64,000 bases of DNA from Tricholomella constricta. Its lineage: Eukaryota > Basidiomycota > Agaricomycetes > Agaricales > Lyophyllaceae. Each line of letters begins with the position of its first letter. The first letter of the stretch is position 1. Location of the stretch: positions 186,001-250,000 of the forward strand of contig JAACJP010000024.1 of assembly GCA_013368375.1 (NCBI GenBank), given 5' to 3'. The translations under genes were made by a program, and so were the position numbers. Shown in pieces: positions 35,037 to 46,740 of this stretch. Below the pieces are notes generated by a model. It did no database searches, had not been told where the DNA came from, and saw nothing but the letters and a program-made list of their open reading frames with translations.

Positions 35037-35932
35037 ATGTGGTATGTCCAGAAAGCCTATCGACACACAGACACCGCTCACTCTGCATTCTTTTCAGGTG
35101 TACGCGTTGGTTCTTGCCATTGCTTCTACTGCCATTGCCCACAGCACCGCCCTACTTTCTGTTGCTGTTCTTGTTCTCTTTGACGATGCATGCGAAGCCT
35201 TGGTGGGTCCTAATTTACCTATGATGACCTCTCAGCTCATTTTGTTTTACTAGCTTCTACTGCATAGTGCTACTCACCACTCTCTTTGTATCCTCTTGCT
35301 ATTGGCAACCTTTCCCTCTCGATAGCCCGCTTTCGACACCTTGGTCAGACAACATCACGACTTTTGCTGAGGCGTTGAACTCTACTCTCGCGCTGAAGTA
35401 TTCCCGACCTCTGCCCAACGTAATGCGGGCTGTTGACCGATGCTGGTGCGACTTTTCCGCCGGCGGTTTTTTCGAACCGTTCAACGTCACACATTGGGAG
35501 TACGTTAGTGTCCAACGGCTGAAGGACGATTTCGAACACCAGCAAAAGGTTGACGAGGCAGCATTGAAGCAGAAGGAGACTTTGAAAGATGTCAGCGCTT
35601 CAGTCACGCCTTCGCACAACGACACGATGCCTCGGACACCTGCCCCAGGACCGTCGTCCACAAGTATACCACTAAAGTCTGCGAAAATAAGCTCGCGAGA
35701 CATACGCTCAATACTCCGCCTCTTCCACTATGCACTCAAGGGCGAATCTACGCCGAGCCCCTCACCATCGGCAGATACCCCTACTCCCCGGTCATCTGTG
35801 TTGGATGCTGCCATGACACCGATGCCATCACCTCCGCCATGTTCGGAGGAAAAATGTCCACTTATCCGCAAAGAATACGACTTACGTCCATATGGATTAG
35901 GCATCCTTGTAGACTTTGGTTGGACGCGATGA
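35037..35932 (+). CDS. putative membrane protein with two hydrophobic segments, function unknown
   Basis: Not recognised. A tiny first exon (ATG TG) joins a second exon read as CTRWFLPLLLLPLPTAPPYF with further hydrophobic residues, then FYCIVLLTTLFVSSCYW, so two N-terminal membrane segments are predicted. The last exon is a soluble part with possible N-glycosylation sites (NITT, NST, NVTH), a cysteine cluster (DRCWCDF), a short charged helix and a Ser/Thr/Pro-rich stretch, ending ILVDFGWTR. Frames across the two introns (GTATGTCC and GTGGGTCC donors) agree with this reading, but the start is uncertain because the first exon has only five coding bases. It could be a small secretory-pathway membrane protein. 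Confidence 0.5.
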
Positions 35933-36295
35933 TCACCAGCGTGCTGCAGCGCGTAAGCCGTGCCGCGGCGCTCTGGAATGACGATGAATCTGATGACTTA
36001 TGCGCGCACTCTGGAGATGGATAACAGTGACATATAATACCTTGTATTCCATTACTTACCTGCAATAATGCTGTATCACTACGATAGTTTCCCAATCGCA
36101 TCGTCGGTCTTCGACTCTTCGTTCGCGGAATTTGTTTGCATTACAGGGTCAAGGTACCGGTCGAAATATCATTATAGGCCGTGGGAACGCGGTGGTGAGG
36201 TTGAACTTCATCGGCAAGAGTCGGTCCAGAGCTTCAGCTAAAGATTTTTCAACTCTCGTGCGGCGGCGCCTGCGAGTCCCAGCAGTCGTTCTCTC
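35933..36295. other. intergenic region upstream of MDV1
   Basis: About 360 bp between two genes on the plus strand. No coding signal seen. Confidence 0.45.
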
Positions 36296-38953
36296 ATGGC
36301 CGCCGAGTTCAAAGACCGGCTCTCTGATGAAAAGAAACGGAATGCTCGTTCCAATTTAGACCCTCTCGTGACGGACGGTTCCTCTTCAGGCCCAAGCAAG
36401 CTGGAGCTTGTGCAGAAGGCGTTTCTCGCGCCCTTTCAACACAAGAAAAGAGATTCCACTCGAATATTATCTGATCGTGCGTTCCTATTTCCTCCAAGCA
36501 CTCCCACCCTTACGGACAGGCGACTGAATTTCGTCCTCCATAGTGGCACCTGTGATAATGACACCTCGAATGGTGAACTCTACATCGACTGTTGCCTCGA
36601 GATCTCGAGCATCTGTCGGCGGCTCCAGTGCATCCAAGTCACGCATGGACTTCGCGACACTGGGCAGGACACCTCTCCGGATGAGCTTTAGCTCGCGGAG
36701 GATTACTTCGCGAGACCTACAGATCGTGGAAGCAACTGAAGAATTACTGGATGCTGAGGTTCCGGAACCAGATGGCGTCGCTTCCAACGTCAGCTTGCTG
36801 CGTGGATTTAATGCAACAATTCCGAGTGCGGACCAGAGCCGGACCCGGAGACGGCAGATGAGAAACGTCGAGACCCCTAGGTTAGGATTGAAGAAGCTGG
36901 GAATGAGTGCTAGGGGCCTTTTAACGGAAGAGGAGGATCATGAGGGTCAGAGCGTGGCGAGTGAGGATGATGTAGTCGTCGTACCGAGGGCCGAGGGCAA
37001 GCAAGGAAGGAAAAGGGGGAGGGAAAGCTTAAGTACGCTGAAGACCCTTGGGAAAGAGGAGCTTTCTCGCCAGACGAAGGAAATTCAACGGGACAAGGAA
37101 AATCTATATGTCAGGAGGGTATGTCGTCTGCATCACTTGATATACGTCTTCTTATTGAAAGCTGCAGAGTCTCGTCAATAGCGAAATTGCCGAGATTACG
37201 AACAAAATTGAAGCTCTGGACAGCATTCGAGCCAAACTTGAGCAGGATCTATTGAAGTTGCAGGAGGATGAGCTGGAACTGGACGATGAACGTATGTCAT
37301 TTCGAGATCTGCGTGTTCACCAAGGTTGACCTCAATATAGTGGTCGGTGTCAAGGAGAGGCTAGAATTCGAACAGGCATCCAGTCGGGCATCTATGCATG
37401 CGCAACCTCTACATCTCCCACCCAGTTCCCGAAGGCGGAAAGGTAAAACACCTTTGGCTATCATCATCATCGAGGAACTCAACCTCAACTTCAATCTCAG
37501 GTCCTGCATTCCTCCCCTCCGAACACGACGAACTTCCACCGGGTATTGCATTTATGGTGACTTGGCTTACGGAACCGTGTCTGTTCGATACTGAGCTTTA
37601 CATCTTGTCCCACTAGACCCTCGATAGTCATACAACGCCCATCACCGCTTTGGACTTTTCTGAGCCGTATGGGACCCTTGTGAGCGCATCACAAGAGGAC
37701 GCTCAGCCTAGAGTCTGGGACCTATTCTCCGGAACGGAAATAGGAAGGCTACGTGGCCATAGCGGGACAGTCAAGTGTATCCAAGTGGAGGATCATGTCT
37801 GCCTTACCGGAGGGGAAGATGGCAATGTGAGGTTATGGGACTTGAGAAGAGTAGACGACGACCATGATGGGTGGGGTGAAGGAGAGCTTGTCAGCCTTAG
37901 CGAGGTGTCAGAGGAGGAAGAGGATGGGAGAGACCCCGAGCTGTCAGACAAGACGAGCAGTATTCAGGACGGTGCAGATCGTGCGTCAGAAGGCACTTCG
38001 GAGAAGGATGGCGCCTGCGCAAGGCTCCTGGAAGGACATACGAAAGCTGTAACGGCCTTGTACTTTGAGGACGAATGTCTGGTACGTCAAACTTTCCGTT
38101 CAAGCCTCATTTGTAGTACTAACCTATGCTATTTGAGGTGACGGGCGCGTCTGATAAAACGTTGCGCCAGTGGGACCTCACAACTGGACAATGCGTGATG
38201 ACGATGGACATTCTTTGGGCCATATCCCACCCGCCGAAATCCGTCCCCTCAGCTGTCGCGGGCAGTGTTTACGGAGGACCATCCACTATTGCTGGGGCTT
38301 TCTCCGTACCTACTCCTCCATACGCGGATGGCAGCTGGGACATGTACGAGGACTTCGTGGGTGGCGTGCAATTCTGGGGCTACGGGCTTGTCAGCGGAAG
38401 TGGCGATGGCGCTGTCCGGATGTGGGATAGTGCGTGGTTATCTATCCAAAAGCATGGCCTCCGTGACTGACCTAACCTTCTTTTAGTGCGGACTGGTCAA
38501 GCCCACCGGACTTTGCTTGGACATACGGCTCCTGTCAGCTGTCTTCAGTTCGACGAAATCCACATTGCCAGTGGAAGTCTTGACAAAACCATCCGTGTTT
38601 GTTTCTCCCTCTTCTTGCGCACGGCTTGATTTTGACTGCGTAACAGATTTGGGATCTCCGGACTGGTGGAATTTTCGAGACCATAAACTTCGACCATGCT
38701 GTAACCGGCTTGCAATTCGACACACGAAAAATAATCGCAGCGACTGGAGAGAACGGCGTCAAGGTAATATCTTCTGTGTCGTTTTCCGGGCTCTCATTCA
38801 TGGTATGTTCTATAGATTTACAATCGGACAAGCATGCAGCAATCTACGTTGTATACGAACGGACATACCAAGCCCGTGGAAAGGCTGCGTTATATGGATC
38901 GATATCTGGTATCTGGAGGTCGCGACGCGGCCTTGAAGATTTGGTCACTTTAG
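36296..38953 (+). CDS. MDV1: Mdv1/Caf4-like WD40 adaptor for mitochondrial fission
   Basis: Adaptor linking the membrane anchor Fis1 to the dynamin Dnm1 at mitochondrial division sites. Layout: N-terminal helical region ([16 protein letters not shown]), Arg/Ser-rich linker, a coiled coil ([20 protein letters not shown] then [19 protein letters not shown]), then seven WD40 repeats starting [20 protein letters not shown], with blades marked by [46 protein letters not shown] and ALKIWSL at the very end. An acidic insertion ([18 protein letters not shown]) lies between blades 2 and 3. A 67-nt intron (36477-36543) is needed to join the first two exons; several more short introns follow. The domain order and the [11 protein letters not shown] blade fit Mdv1. 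Confidence 0.88.
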
Positions 38954-39344
38954 AGCAACAACTACATTCAATTTCTGCCATTACATCTTTATTTGCTTTC
39001 GTCGCTACACTCAAATTTGACGCAATCATATAAGATAACTGCATAAACCATCATGTATATCTTACAAAGTGATTTCAACTAATAGGCAGGCCACACTTAA
39101 TCTTTTCCGTAGTTCCTCGCTGTTTGCTCTAAGTCACTTCCCATGGTACATTTGTCGCGATCACGTTGTTGGGAAGTTGATGCACAGCCACACGCGCGTC
39201 CGTCACATGATTGCCAGTTCTCTGAACTTGTACGTCAAACTTAGACTCAAAGAGTTAGAGGTTAAAAACCAGACCTCAAAGTTAACTGCTGGTCTTCCCG
39301 TGTTACTCTTGGATTGGGCATACTTAACCCATCAGCGGGGAATT
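38954..39344. other. intergenic region
   Basis: About 390 bp between MDV1 and the SprT-like gene, same strand. No recognisable feature. Confidence 0.45.
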
Positions 39345-41546
39345 ATGCCCAATACTCCAACCACATCACGACGACAACCAAGTAATGTTTCGACGAAAGC
39401 AACATTAGCCAGGCATGGTAGTCAATGGGCTGGGGAAGTTATTCCTGACAGCGAGGAGGAACGGCAGTGCGCTTTCATGTTTCGTTCTCACACGAAATCC
39501 AGGCTAATAAAGACTGCTCATCAGGAAAGGCGTAACCTTCACCGAAGTCATTGAGATATCTTCCGACGAGGAGGACACGTGCGTGATCTTAAATGAATCA
39601 GAAAGCTCTGTTGCCTGACGTGAGCTACTGTTAGATTGTACGAAGCTCATTCTTCAAATGACCCCTTCGAGTCAATTCCAGGTGCTTGGTCGGCCAACAA
39701 CTTTACCAGGAATAACCCTTCTGGCCTTGATGTGAAAGCTTCATTGTAAGTGAATTTCGAATCATTATAAATTTATCTTATCAGTCTGTTGCTCTAGTCA
39801 TGATCCTCGAGGGAGAGCTCTCAAAGCTACGCGAAAGAGGGCTTACCGCGCCCGACGGATCATTGAAAGCTCGAGTTCTGAAGAGAGTGACGCTGAAAAA
39901 AAGGTCCACGTAGATCCTGAGGTTATAGAGCTGTCTGACAGCTCTCCTGAACGACCAACCGCAAATCCTGTCACGCCCAACCGGCTGAAGAACAAGCAGC
40001 GAGAAATAGTCACCCAAATCATTTATACCGGGCAAGATAATTCATCGGACGATGGTGGCGCTATCTTGACCTTGTGAGTAAAATGCAAACTGTTCTTCAA
40101 GAGCTAACCTGAGTGCAGGGACGAGCCGAAAAGTGCTCATAAACCACTTCCTCTGCCTAGTCTTACTCAAAGTCCTACTAAGATACCGCTTGTCGCTATT
40201 CCTGGAAAGCGGGTTCGAGATCTCTTGCATGAGTCTGAGGACTCTCTCATTCTAAACGCCCATCCTACTCCAGTCGGGACACCAACCCGTCAGAAATTAC
40301 CCGTGCCGCCTTCAACTCCAAAGACTGGTGCGAAGGTTAAGCAAGCGCCTCTCGCTGGAAAGAATGCCCAGGCTGCCGCTGAGCAAGCACGGCGTGAGCT
40401 GTATGCCCAGGGGCTGTTTGACGAACTCAACCGTGCCGTCTTCAAAGATGGTCTGCCCAAAGATACCAAGCTCTACTGGAGTAAGCGATTGCTGACCACG
40501 GCTGGTAAAGCCAGGTGGCATCGGTAAGTTTTCAATAGTGTAACGGTCAATTATGCCATGATCTAATTCATTGTTCGCAGGTCCAGAGAAGGCGTTCAAA
40601 CCACAGAAATAGAACTCGCGCAGAAGATTTTGGATTGCGACGGTCAGTCTTGTTGATGACCAGTCTCCAACCGCACTTACATCTACCGCTCCGCAGAAAG
40701 AATACGAAATACTCTTTCGCATGAAATGTGTCATTTAGCATGCTGGATCATCGATGCTGAGCCGAAGGAGAGTCATGGGAGGCTTTGGAAAGCCTGGTAG
40801 GCGGCTTTCACAGCTAAAATTGAACCATCTAATCGTCCTTTCAGGGCAGCGAGAGTCATGCACAAGCGCCCGGAAATTGACATAACTGTAAGCGTACAGC
40901 ATTATTGTCAGAAGAAATCTTACATACCGCCACAACAGACCAGACACGATTACGAGATTTCTCATCCATTTGAATGGAGTGAGTAACTTCGACACATAAT
41001 ATCGCTTTCAAAATCTGAGCCTATGCTTTTCTTTTTCCAGAATGCCAACAATGTGCAAAGATGTAAGGAAAGTTTGACTTCATACGTCCCGCTCTAAGTC
41101 GTCTTTGACAGCTATGGAAGATTCAGCAAATCGATTGATCCGGACAAATGTGGTGCGTCTGGCACATTCTTTTACACATTTAGTGAGCATGTCTATATCC
41201 ATTCACAGTATGCGGGGCCTGCAAAGAGGGTAGACTCACACCTCTTTTCACGACACGAGCCCCCAGGACTCCGAAGACGCCTAAGGCGAGCAGGATGGCA
41301 TCTACCAGACCTCAAGGTAAAAGCCTCAGGCTCAACGGTGAAGTAAATTATGTTTACGCCCCACATGTAGACTCGCCTCTCTCGATCCCGCGACCTGCTA
41401 CTTCACGTACCGATCCCGGTTCAAACGACGACTCAGAACGCATCATTCATTCAATCCACGATTCGGACTCTGAGTCTGATCCTGACATCGCTATGCTCAC
41501 GATAACCATGGGCTCTGTAACGTTCATGGCTTCAGACTCGCTTTGA
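39345..41546 (+). CDS. SprT-like zinc metalloprotease with SUMO-interacting-like motifs (GCNA/ACRC type)
   Basis: Predicted nuclear protease for DNA-protein crosslinks. The N-terminal half is disordered and acidic with two SUMO-interaction-like motifs, EVIEISSDEED and PEVIELSDSSPE. After a Pro-rich linker comes the SprT domain: ARRELYAQGLFDELNRAVF, LYWSKRLLTTAGKARWHR, RNTLSHEMCHLACWII (HExxH zinc site), ESHGRLWKAWAARVMH (third zinc His) and a zinc-ribbon-like end, CQQCAKIYGRFSKSID then KCVCGACKEGRL. The tail carries another acidic stretch (DSDSESDPDI). Many introns; joins were checked by frame and family motifs. The layout (disordered SIM-rich N-terminus plus C-terminal SprT) is that of GCNA/ACRC proteins. 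The start at 39345 is the best ATG, but the N-terminus could be longer. Confidence 0.87.
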
Positions 41547-41894
41547 ACAGGTTCGCGTCATCTTGGAATTTTCTTGATCCACGGCAGTCACATCAGCAAC
41601 TCATCTTTTATTTATACACCTCATCTCTGCTATACCCAGATATACAAGTGATATTTCTGTCCCTGTGATATACTTCGTCTGTATCCGCACTGCCAGTTTG
41701 CTTTATCTTCGAACAGCAATAATGTTTTTTGTGATTTAATGATAATGGCGTATAATATGACCTAGGAATACAAAGGGTAGGGTATGTAAAAGTCCGAGCG
41801 TAAGATAAATATCTAGTGATACAGAAGTTGTGCAGGATGAAAGACGTGTACCGTCCGAATGCATACGGTAAATACGAAAGTATCAGTCTTGCTT
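41547..41894. other. convergent intergenic spacer
   Basis: About 350 bp between the ends of the SprT-like and P450 genes. AT-rich; nothing recognised. Confidence 0.45.
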
Positions 41895-44124
41895 TCAGGA
41901 AGAGTATCGCCCCACAACCAGTGGCAACTGCGTGCCCAGCTCAAACTTGTTGACGACATACGGCCGTGTGAGAATCGAGTTGTATTTGGCTATCTTCGCA
42001 GCTGGTTGGAAGACGAACTGGGGCAGTATGGTCGCGAGAAAGGCTTTCATCTCGTTGATGGTGAATCTGTAGCCCAAACACGAGTGGGGCCCCATCCCGA
42101 AGGTCATCATGTTGCCTAGGCCAGGATAGGCCGGGGAACGGGCGTTTTGGGGTAATGACGTCCAGCGATCTGGGCTGGAGGAGAAAGAACAAGCGAAATT
42201 CGGTCAGGTGGAGCGCTGAATATGAATAGAACAAACTTACTTGAATTCCAGGGCGTCCTTCCCCCAGATATCAGTAGAGAAGTTGAGTCCTTCGATCGGG
42301 ATGTGGATATAACTGCCTTTCCGTATGCTGATGAAGCCGCCCTTTTCGACTATTGTGCCGTCTTGGAGGGCCACAGGATGGGAAACAGGAATCTGGTCAT
42401 CGGCGGTGGCGACGCGGATGGTGCCATGCACGGGAGGACACAATCGCAGGGTCTCGCGGATCACAGCATCGAGAAATGGTGACGCCTCAATCTCGTCCCA
42501 GACCTCGTGGATGGAGTGGGTTGAGCTGCGGTATGTTGGCGGTGGAGTAGCACGCAGAGTATATTTGTCGTCAGGGGTCACTGCGATGTCGCAAGGCTCC
42601 TCGGTTGCTAGAGAATGAGCGGTGTCGATAATGGAGAGGAGCTCGTTGCGAAGGCGAATTTGGATTTCGGGATTTAGCGAAAGGAAGTGGAGGCACCATG
42701 CTAGGGCAAGCGAGACGGAATCGGAACCAGCAAGAAGGAATGTGGAGCATTGATCGAGCAATTCTGCATCTGACAGACGCTTGGAGGGATCGTTGGAGAG
42801 GTTTGCTTTGACTGATTGCAATGAACTTAGTTCACAGGAACAGGTTCGATGGAAAGGACGCACTAAGAAGACTCAGAATATCCCTCTGCTGATTTTCCTG
42901 CTTGGACGTTTCAGCCATGACAGTCGCTTTTTTTGCTGCGACTAATTTGTTGCCTGCTTTTTCGATGATGCGTAAACTTTCGTTCGTGACCTTGGTGCCG
43001 TTGTCGGGCTGATGAATTTGTTAGTTATAAACTTTGGAGGTCCCATTACTTATTGTTAACTCACCCAGAGAGTTCTAATGATCGGGAAATATAACTCAAG
43101 GATACCCCTCAGGCGAGGCCCCTTATCAGCAACGTCGAACATGCGTCGATATGCGCCGTACACTTCTTCGGATTCATCTTCGAGGGCCTTGAAGTTGTAG
43201 TCGAACCCGGCTAGGCCAATCACGTCGAACGAAGCGCGAGAAATCCAATGAGCAACGTCAACAGTCACGCCTTTGAATTTCTCGGCAGCAGTCGCAACCG
43301 CCGCGTATGCGGGAGGAGGGTCAGACGGAACGGTCTCAGCGTCGACGAAAGGTTCGGATATCAGGAGTTCCCATTGGTCGCACATCTGTTGAGCCTTCTG
43401 CAGGAATATTGGGGTCATCGATTTTACGGACTGGAGGGTGAACGCAGGTCCGATAAGTCGACGCTGAACGCATGGATTAACACAAGATTATGGTGAAAAA
43501 CAATTATAATTATAGCGGATACCTGGAACTTGTGCTCATTGCCTTCCATAGAGAATATACCTGTCACAAGTTGTTTGTAAGACACGGTTTTACTCGGTGT
43601 TCATAACTTCGACTCACCACGGCCAATAAGTCTGGCAAGCAAAGCACGGGTTTGCCACGGTTTCTCGTATGTAGGCGAGTTAAGGACATGAGAAACCACG
43701 CGAAAGTCGAAAGACATCATGCGATAATCGTGCTGTAGAGTTAAAGGTGAGTCGATGGCTCGTCCATCGGATGCAACGTACGCACCTTGCCAAAACCATG
43801 AAACCTAAATGTTTTGCCAAACTTCTTTTGCCACTTTTCATGCGCGTTCGAGCTGCGGCTGGGACTACATAATAAGAGGAGCGTTAAGCAATGATGCGCC
43901 ACGACTTTATGACAAGTGACCTACTCCATCACGTCCTGGAAGTGATTCTCCAACGCTGAAGCTTTGGGTCCAGGTAGCTTCCTCAAGGGATCGAACAAGG
44001 GCATAATGAGCACCATGTTGAGGAACCACACAACGCCTCGGGCTACTACAAGCACGATGCACACTGCGGACACCTTGAGCCCAACGACCAATACCGTAAC
44101 CAAACCATCATTGACGGGAGACAT
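41895..44124 (-). CDS. cytochrome P450 monooxygenase
   Basis: Membrane-bound heme monooxygenase; substrate unknown. MSPVNDGLVTVLVVGLKVSA opens an N-terminal membrane anchor, followed by the Pro-rich hinge RKLPGPKAS. Further landmarks: WQTRALLARLIGRG, FSMEGNEHKFQ and RRLIGPAF (helix C region); STFLLAGSDSVSLALAWCLH (I helix, here A-G-S-D-S rather than A-G-x-D-T); DAVIRETLRLCPPVHGTIR (K helix ExxR); and the heme loop FGMGPHSCLGYRF, with His where most families have Arg. The stop follows VVGRYSS. Length and motif order are complete, with seven or more short introns. The CYP family was not assigned. Confidence 0.92.
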
Positions 44125-44374
44125 CGAGAATGGCTAAAAGTTCAGGATTTCAGAGCGTTATTTGGGCAGTCGCAGGCGGCGCTTGTCGATGTGGGGGTTT
44201 GGAATAGATCATTTCCACAACTCCAGGGATTTAAGAAGCAGAGCGGTGATGCAGCATGCCCAAATGTGGCACGGACTTTGCTAGCCCAACCGGGATCAAA
44301 GGGAATCCTTGATTAGGCTTAGCGACGCCAACCGTATGACGTGACTTGAGTTTCACGCTTTTCTGCTACATATC

Positions 44375-44469
44375 GCCCGCCTAGCTCAATCGGATAGAGC
44401 GTCAGACTCTTAAGGCGGGTAGATCCCAATGTGATCTGAAGGCTGCGAGTTCGACCCTCGCGGTGGGCT
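44375..44469 (+). tRNA. tRNA-Lys (anticodon CTT) with intron
   Basis: The acceptor stem GCCCGCC pairs with GGTGGGC, with a standard D arm (AGCTCAATCGGATAGAGC) and T arm (GAGTTCGACCCTC). The anticodon stem TCAGA/TCTGA encloses a loop reading CTCTTA then an insertion, giving anticodon CTT at the expected place. About 21 nt, starting AGGCGGGTAG, interrupt the loop after position 37, the canonical tRNA intron site. A and B boxes are intact and a T run follows, so it is probably functional. Confidence 0.93.
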
Positions 44470-44477
44470 ATGAATAA

Positions 44478-44486
44478 TTTTTTTTT
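44478..44486 (+). terminator. RNA polymerase III T-run terminator
   Basis: Nine consecutive T residues begin nine bases after the tRNA-Lys end, the usual Pol III stop. Confidence 0.8.
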
Positions 44487-44833
44487 ACTGCGTTGTGCAG
44501 AATATCACCAGTTCCAAAGCAAATGTGTTAAGTTCTACCTTCGCTTCGGTTGACTTCCACTTCAATTCCTCCTTCTCTTACCACGCTTGCTGAATTTTGT
44601 GGTGGCAGCGATAAATAAGGGTATCTCCGTCGGAGATCAAACTCTAATCACCAAATTGTATAGTTTACATAAGCGGCTCCTCGCTCAATTCCATTGACAA
44701 TTATTCCGACGCCGAAAATCGTCGCAGTCAACGCAAGCTTCCTGGGTACAGTGAGTGTCCATTGCTGCTCCTGTTCGTGGTAATCGAAACCCTTATCCAA
44801 AAACCAGGCTCCTCAAGACCTCTATATCTCAAA

Positions 44834-45163
44834 ATGACACACGACGCTGTTTGGTTCTCTCGCCCCAGGAAGTACGGGAAGGGTAGCCGTCAATGGTGAG
44901 TGAATCTAGTTCCCTGCATTCCATATTCTATGGGGAACGTATGCGCGTTTATGCAGAGATCACTGACTATGCGCCTGTCATCTGTTTAGCCGCCTTTGCG
45001 CCCACCAGGCTGGTCTTGTCCGCAAATATGGCCTCGACCTCTGCCGTCAATGCTTCCGTGAGAAGTCTGCTGCCATCGGTTTCACTAAGGTGAGAGAGAA
45101 CATTCGGAGCGCGTTATGGACGAATGAATCTCATTAAATCGCGTCTCATCTTAGAACCGGTAA
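44834..45163 (+). CDS. RPS29: 40S ribosomal protein uS14 (S29)
   Basis: Small zinc-binding protein of the cytosolic 40S subunit. Three exons (44834-44895, 44990 to about 45090, 45155-45163) give the full 56 residues: [56 protein letters not shown]. The four zinc cysteines (CRLC and CRQC) are present. The last exon codes only for Asn-Arg-stop. It lies about 365 bp after the tRNA-Lys. Confidence 0.95.
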
Positions 45164-45649
45164 AACCACTACCACCACTACTTGCATCTTATTCTACGTC
45201 GCACTCCTCGTTCCATCGCACAGAAAAGCCCTCTTGTATGGAAATTATGCTATGCCAACAAGATTTCATTTTTGGGAGATAAACCCACCCCGTCGTAACA
45301 AGCCTGAATTATTATTCGTCACTGGCAAGCCCGCCACCGATTCTTCGCATCAGATCAGGTTACAGGACCCTGTATGGCGTGAAAAAGTGAAGAGAACCTT
45401 TCCACTGGATGTTAGACTGCTGGGCGCGGATTTCCCCGAACACTTCGCAGAATGCGGAGGGATTCCATGTGGATATTCACTCATCCAAATCGAATAATCT
45501 TGCTCCGACGGGGGAATTCTCAAGCCCTCTTTACGTAGCGAAGTTCACCGAAAACTTTCTTGTGATACTTGATTTGCCGCTTCCAATCCCCCTTTGACCA
45601 TTGAGGCCTGAGGAGTTACATACCCGAGTTACTTACTTACGTAAAGTAA

Positions 45650-46227
45650 GCAACGTCTTCACTCATTCAGCTGTATGCTCGCAGCGCTCAGCTCGACTCT
45701 GGTGACCTCCTTGCCTCACGCTTCGACGCTGGCTACCTTCCGTGGTGTAGATTTGGTTGCGACACGCTTGAGTCCCCTCATCACCTATTTGTTAATTGTT
45801 TCCATTTTGCTAATTTGCGTCACTCCTCTATGATTGACCTTCTCTCATCTATCCAACCTACTATTAATGCCGTTCCACTCCCAACGCGGCAATCTATTAT
45901 CGACCTTACCGCCTCTTTATTTTCCGACTCCACATATTGGCCCATGGGCCAGACGCGTTTCTACATGGGTTTCCTTCCCTGCATTTCCCATCTGCCCCTA
46001 CCTACTACACTGCGTTCACGCATCACCAACACCTGGCATACCGCATCCATCCATCTCGCGGGCAGGACCTGGGCCAAAGCTCGGCAAAAAACGTTTGACT
46101 TGTTTCGGCCGTCGAAACCGTCCCCACCCACGTACAGCATTCCCGAAATCCTTCAAAGTCTATTTCATTTATAGTCTCTCCTACTGATATTCCCTCACTT
46201 TCCGTGAGTTGCTGATGTAACGTAGTC
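45650..46227 (+). mobile_element. relic of a non-LTR (LINE) retrotransposon ORF2 3' end
   Basis: An open frame after an in-frame TAA near 45650 reads SSLIQLYARSAQLDSGDL, then a C-x3-C-x7-H-x4-C-type knuckle (CRFGCDTLESPHHLFVNC, 45745-45800) as found C-terminal to LINE reverse transcriptases, then LRSRITNTWHTASIHLAGRTW and a stop at 46174. The 3' flank ends TGAGTTGCTGATGTAACGTAGTC (46205-46227), nearly the same as the relic at 23.85-24.2 kb. The reverse transcriptase core is missing, so it is a 5'-truncated, dead copy. Confidence 0.65.
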
Positions 46228-46740
46228 GGGAATTAAATCTCATTCTCACTTCAAAGATCTGAAGGAGACGTGAAGAGCACCATGAATTCCACAGATCTAA
46301 TTATTCAACGACTTTATACAGTTTGGATTTGAATAACTACAGAATGACAGACAAATAGTGCTGCGATGAGGATACTATTAGACAGACAACCGAGTTAGGG
46401 GTGATTGAGAAATAACCTGTACAAATGGGTAGGGGGGCAAATAAGAAGTTGTTGTGACAGGAAAGCAGGAAAAGCAATTGGGGTGCGAATATGCCGGTTG
46501 CAAAATACAATGCGGGGGGAAGGTGTGTGTGGAAAATAGATTCGGGTGCGGAGGCCGAGGTGTTAGATAATACGGTCGGAAAGAAGACAAGCGCGACAGA
46601 ACGACAAATTCAAAAGACTTTCGTATGGTAGGGTTTTGGAGGTATCGGACGCGCAATGCATCGGGTGATTAAAAAGAACATAAGTCCATGTTGATTTCGA
46701 AATGATGGTGGGAAAGTGTTTGCATGAGATACGTGCGCGA
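46228..46740. other. intergenic region downstream of the Pumilio gene
   Basis: About 510 bp between the LINE relic and the stop codon of the Pumilio gene, probably its 3' UTR in part. No gene seen. Confidence 0.45.

Noticed and set aside
45234..45597. Small open frames between uS14 and the LINE relic
   Set aside because: No motif, no splice logic, and they disagree in frame with the relic.
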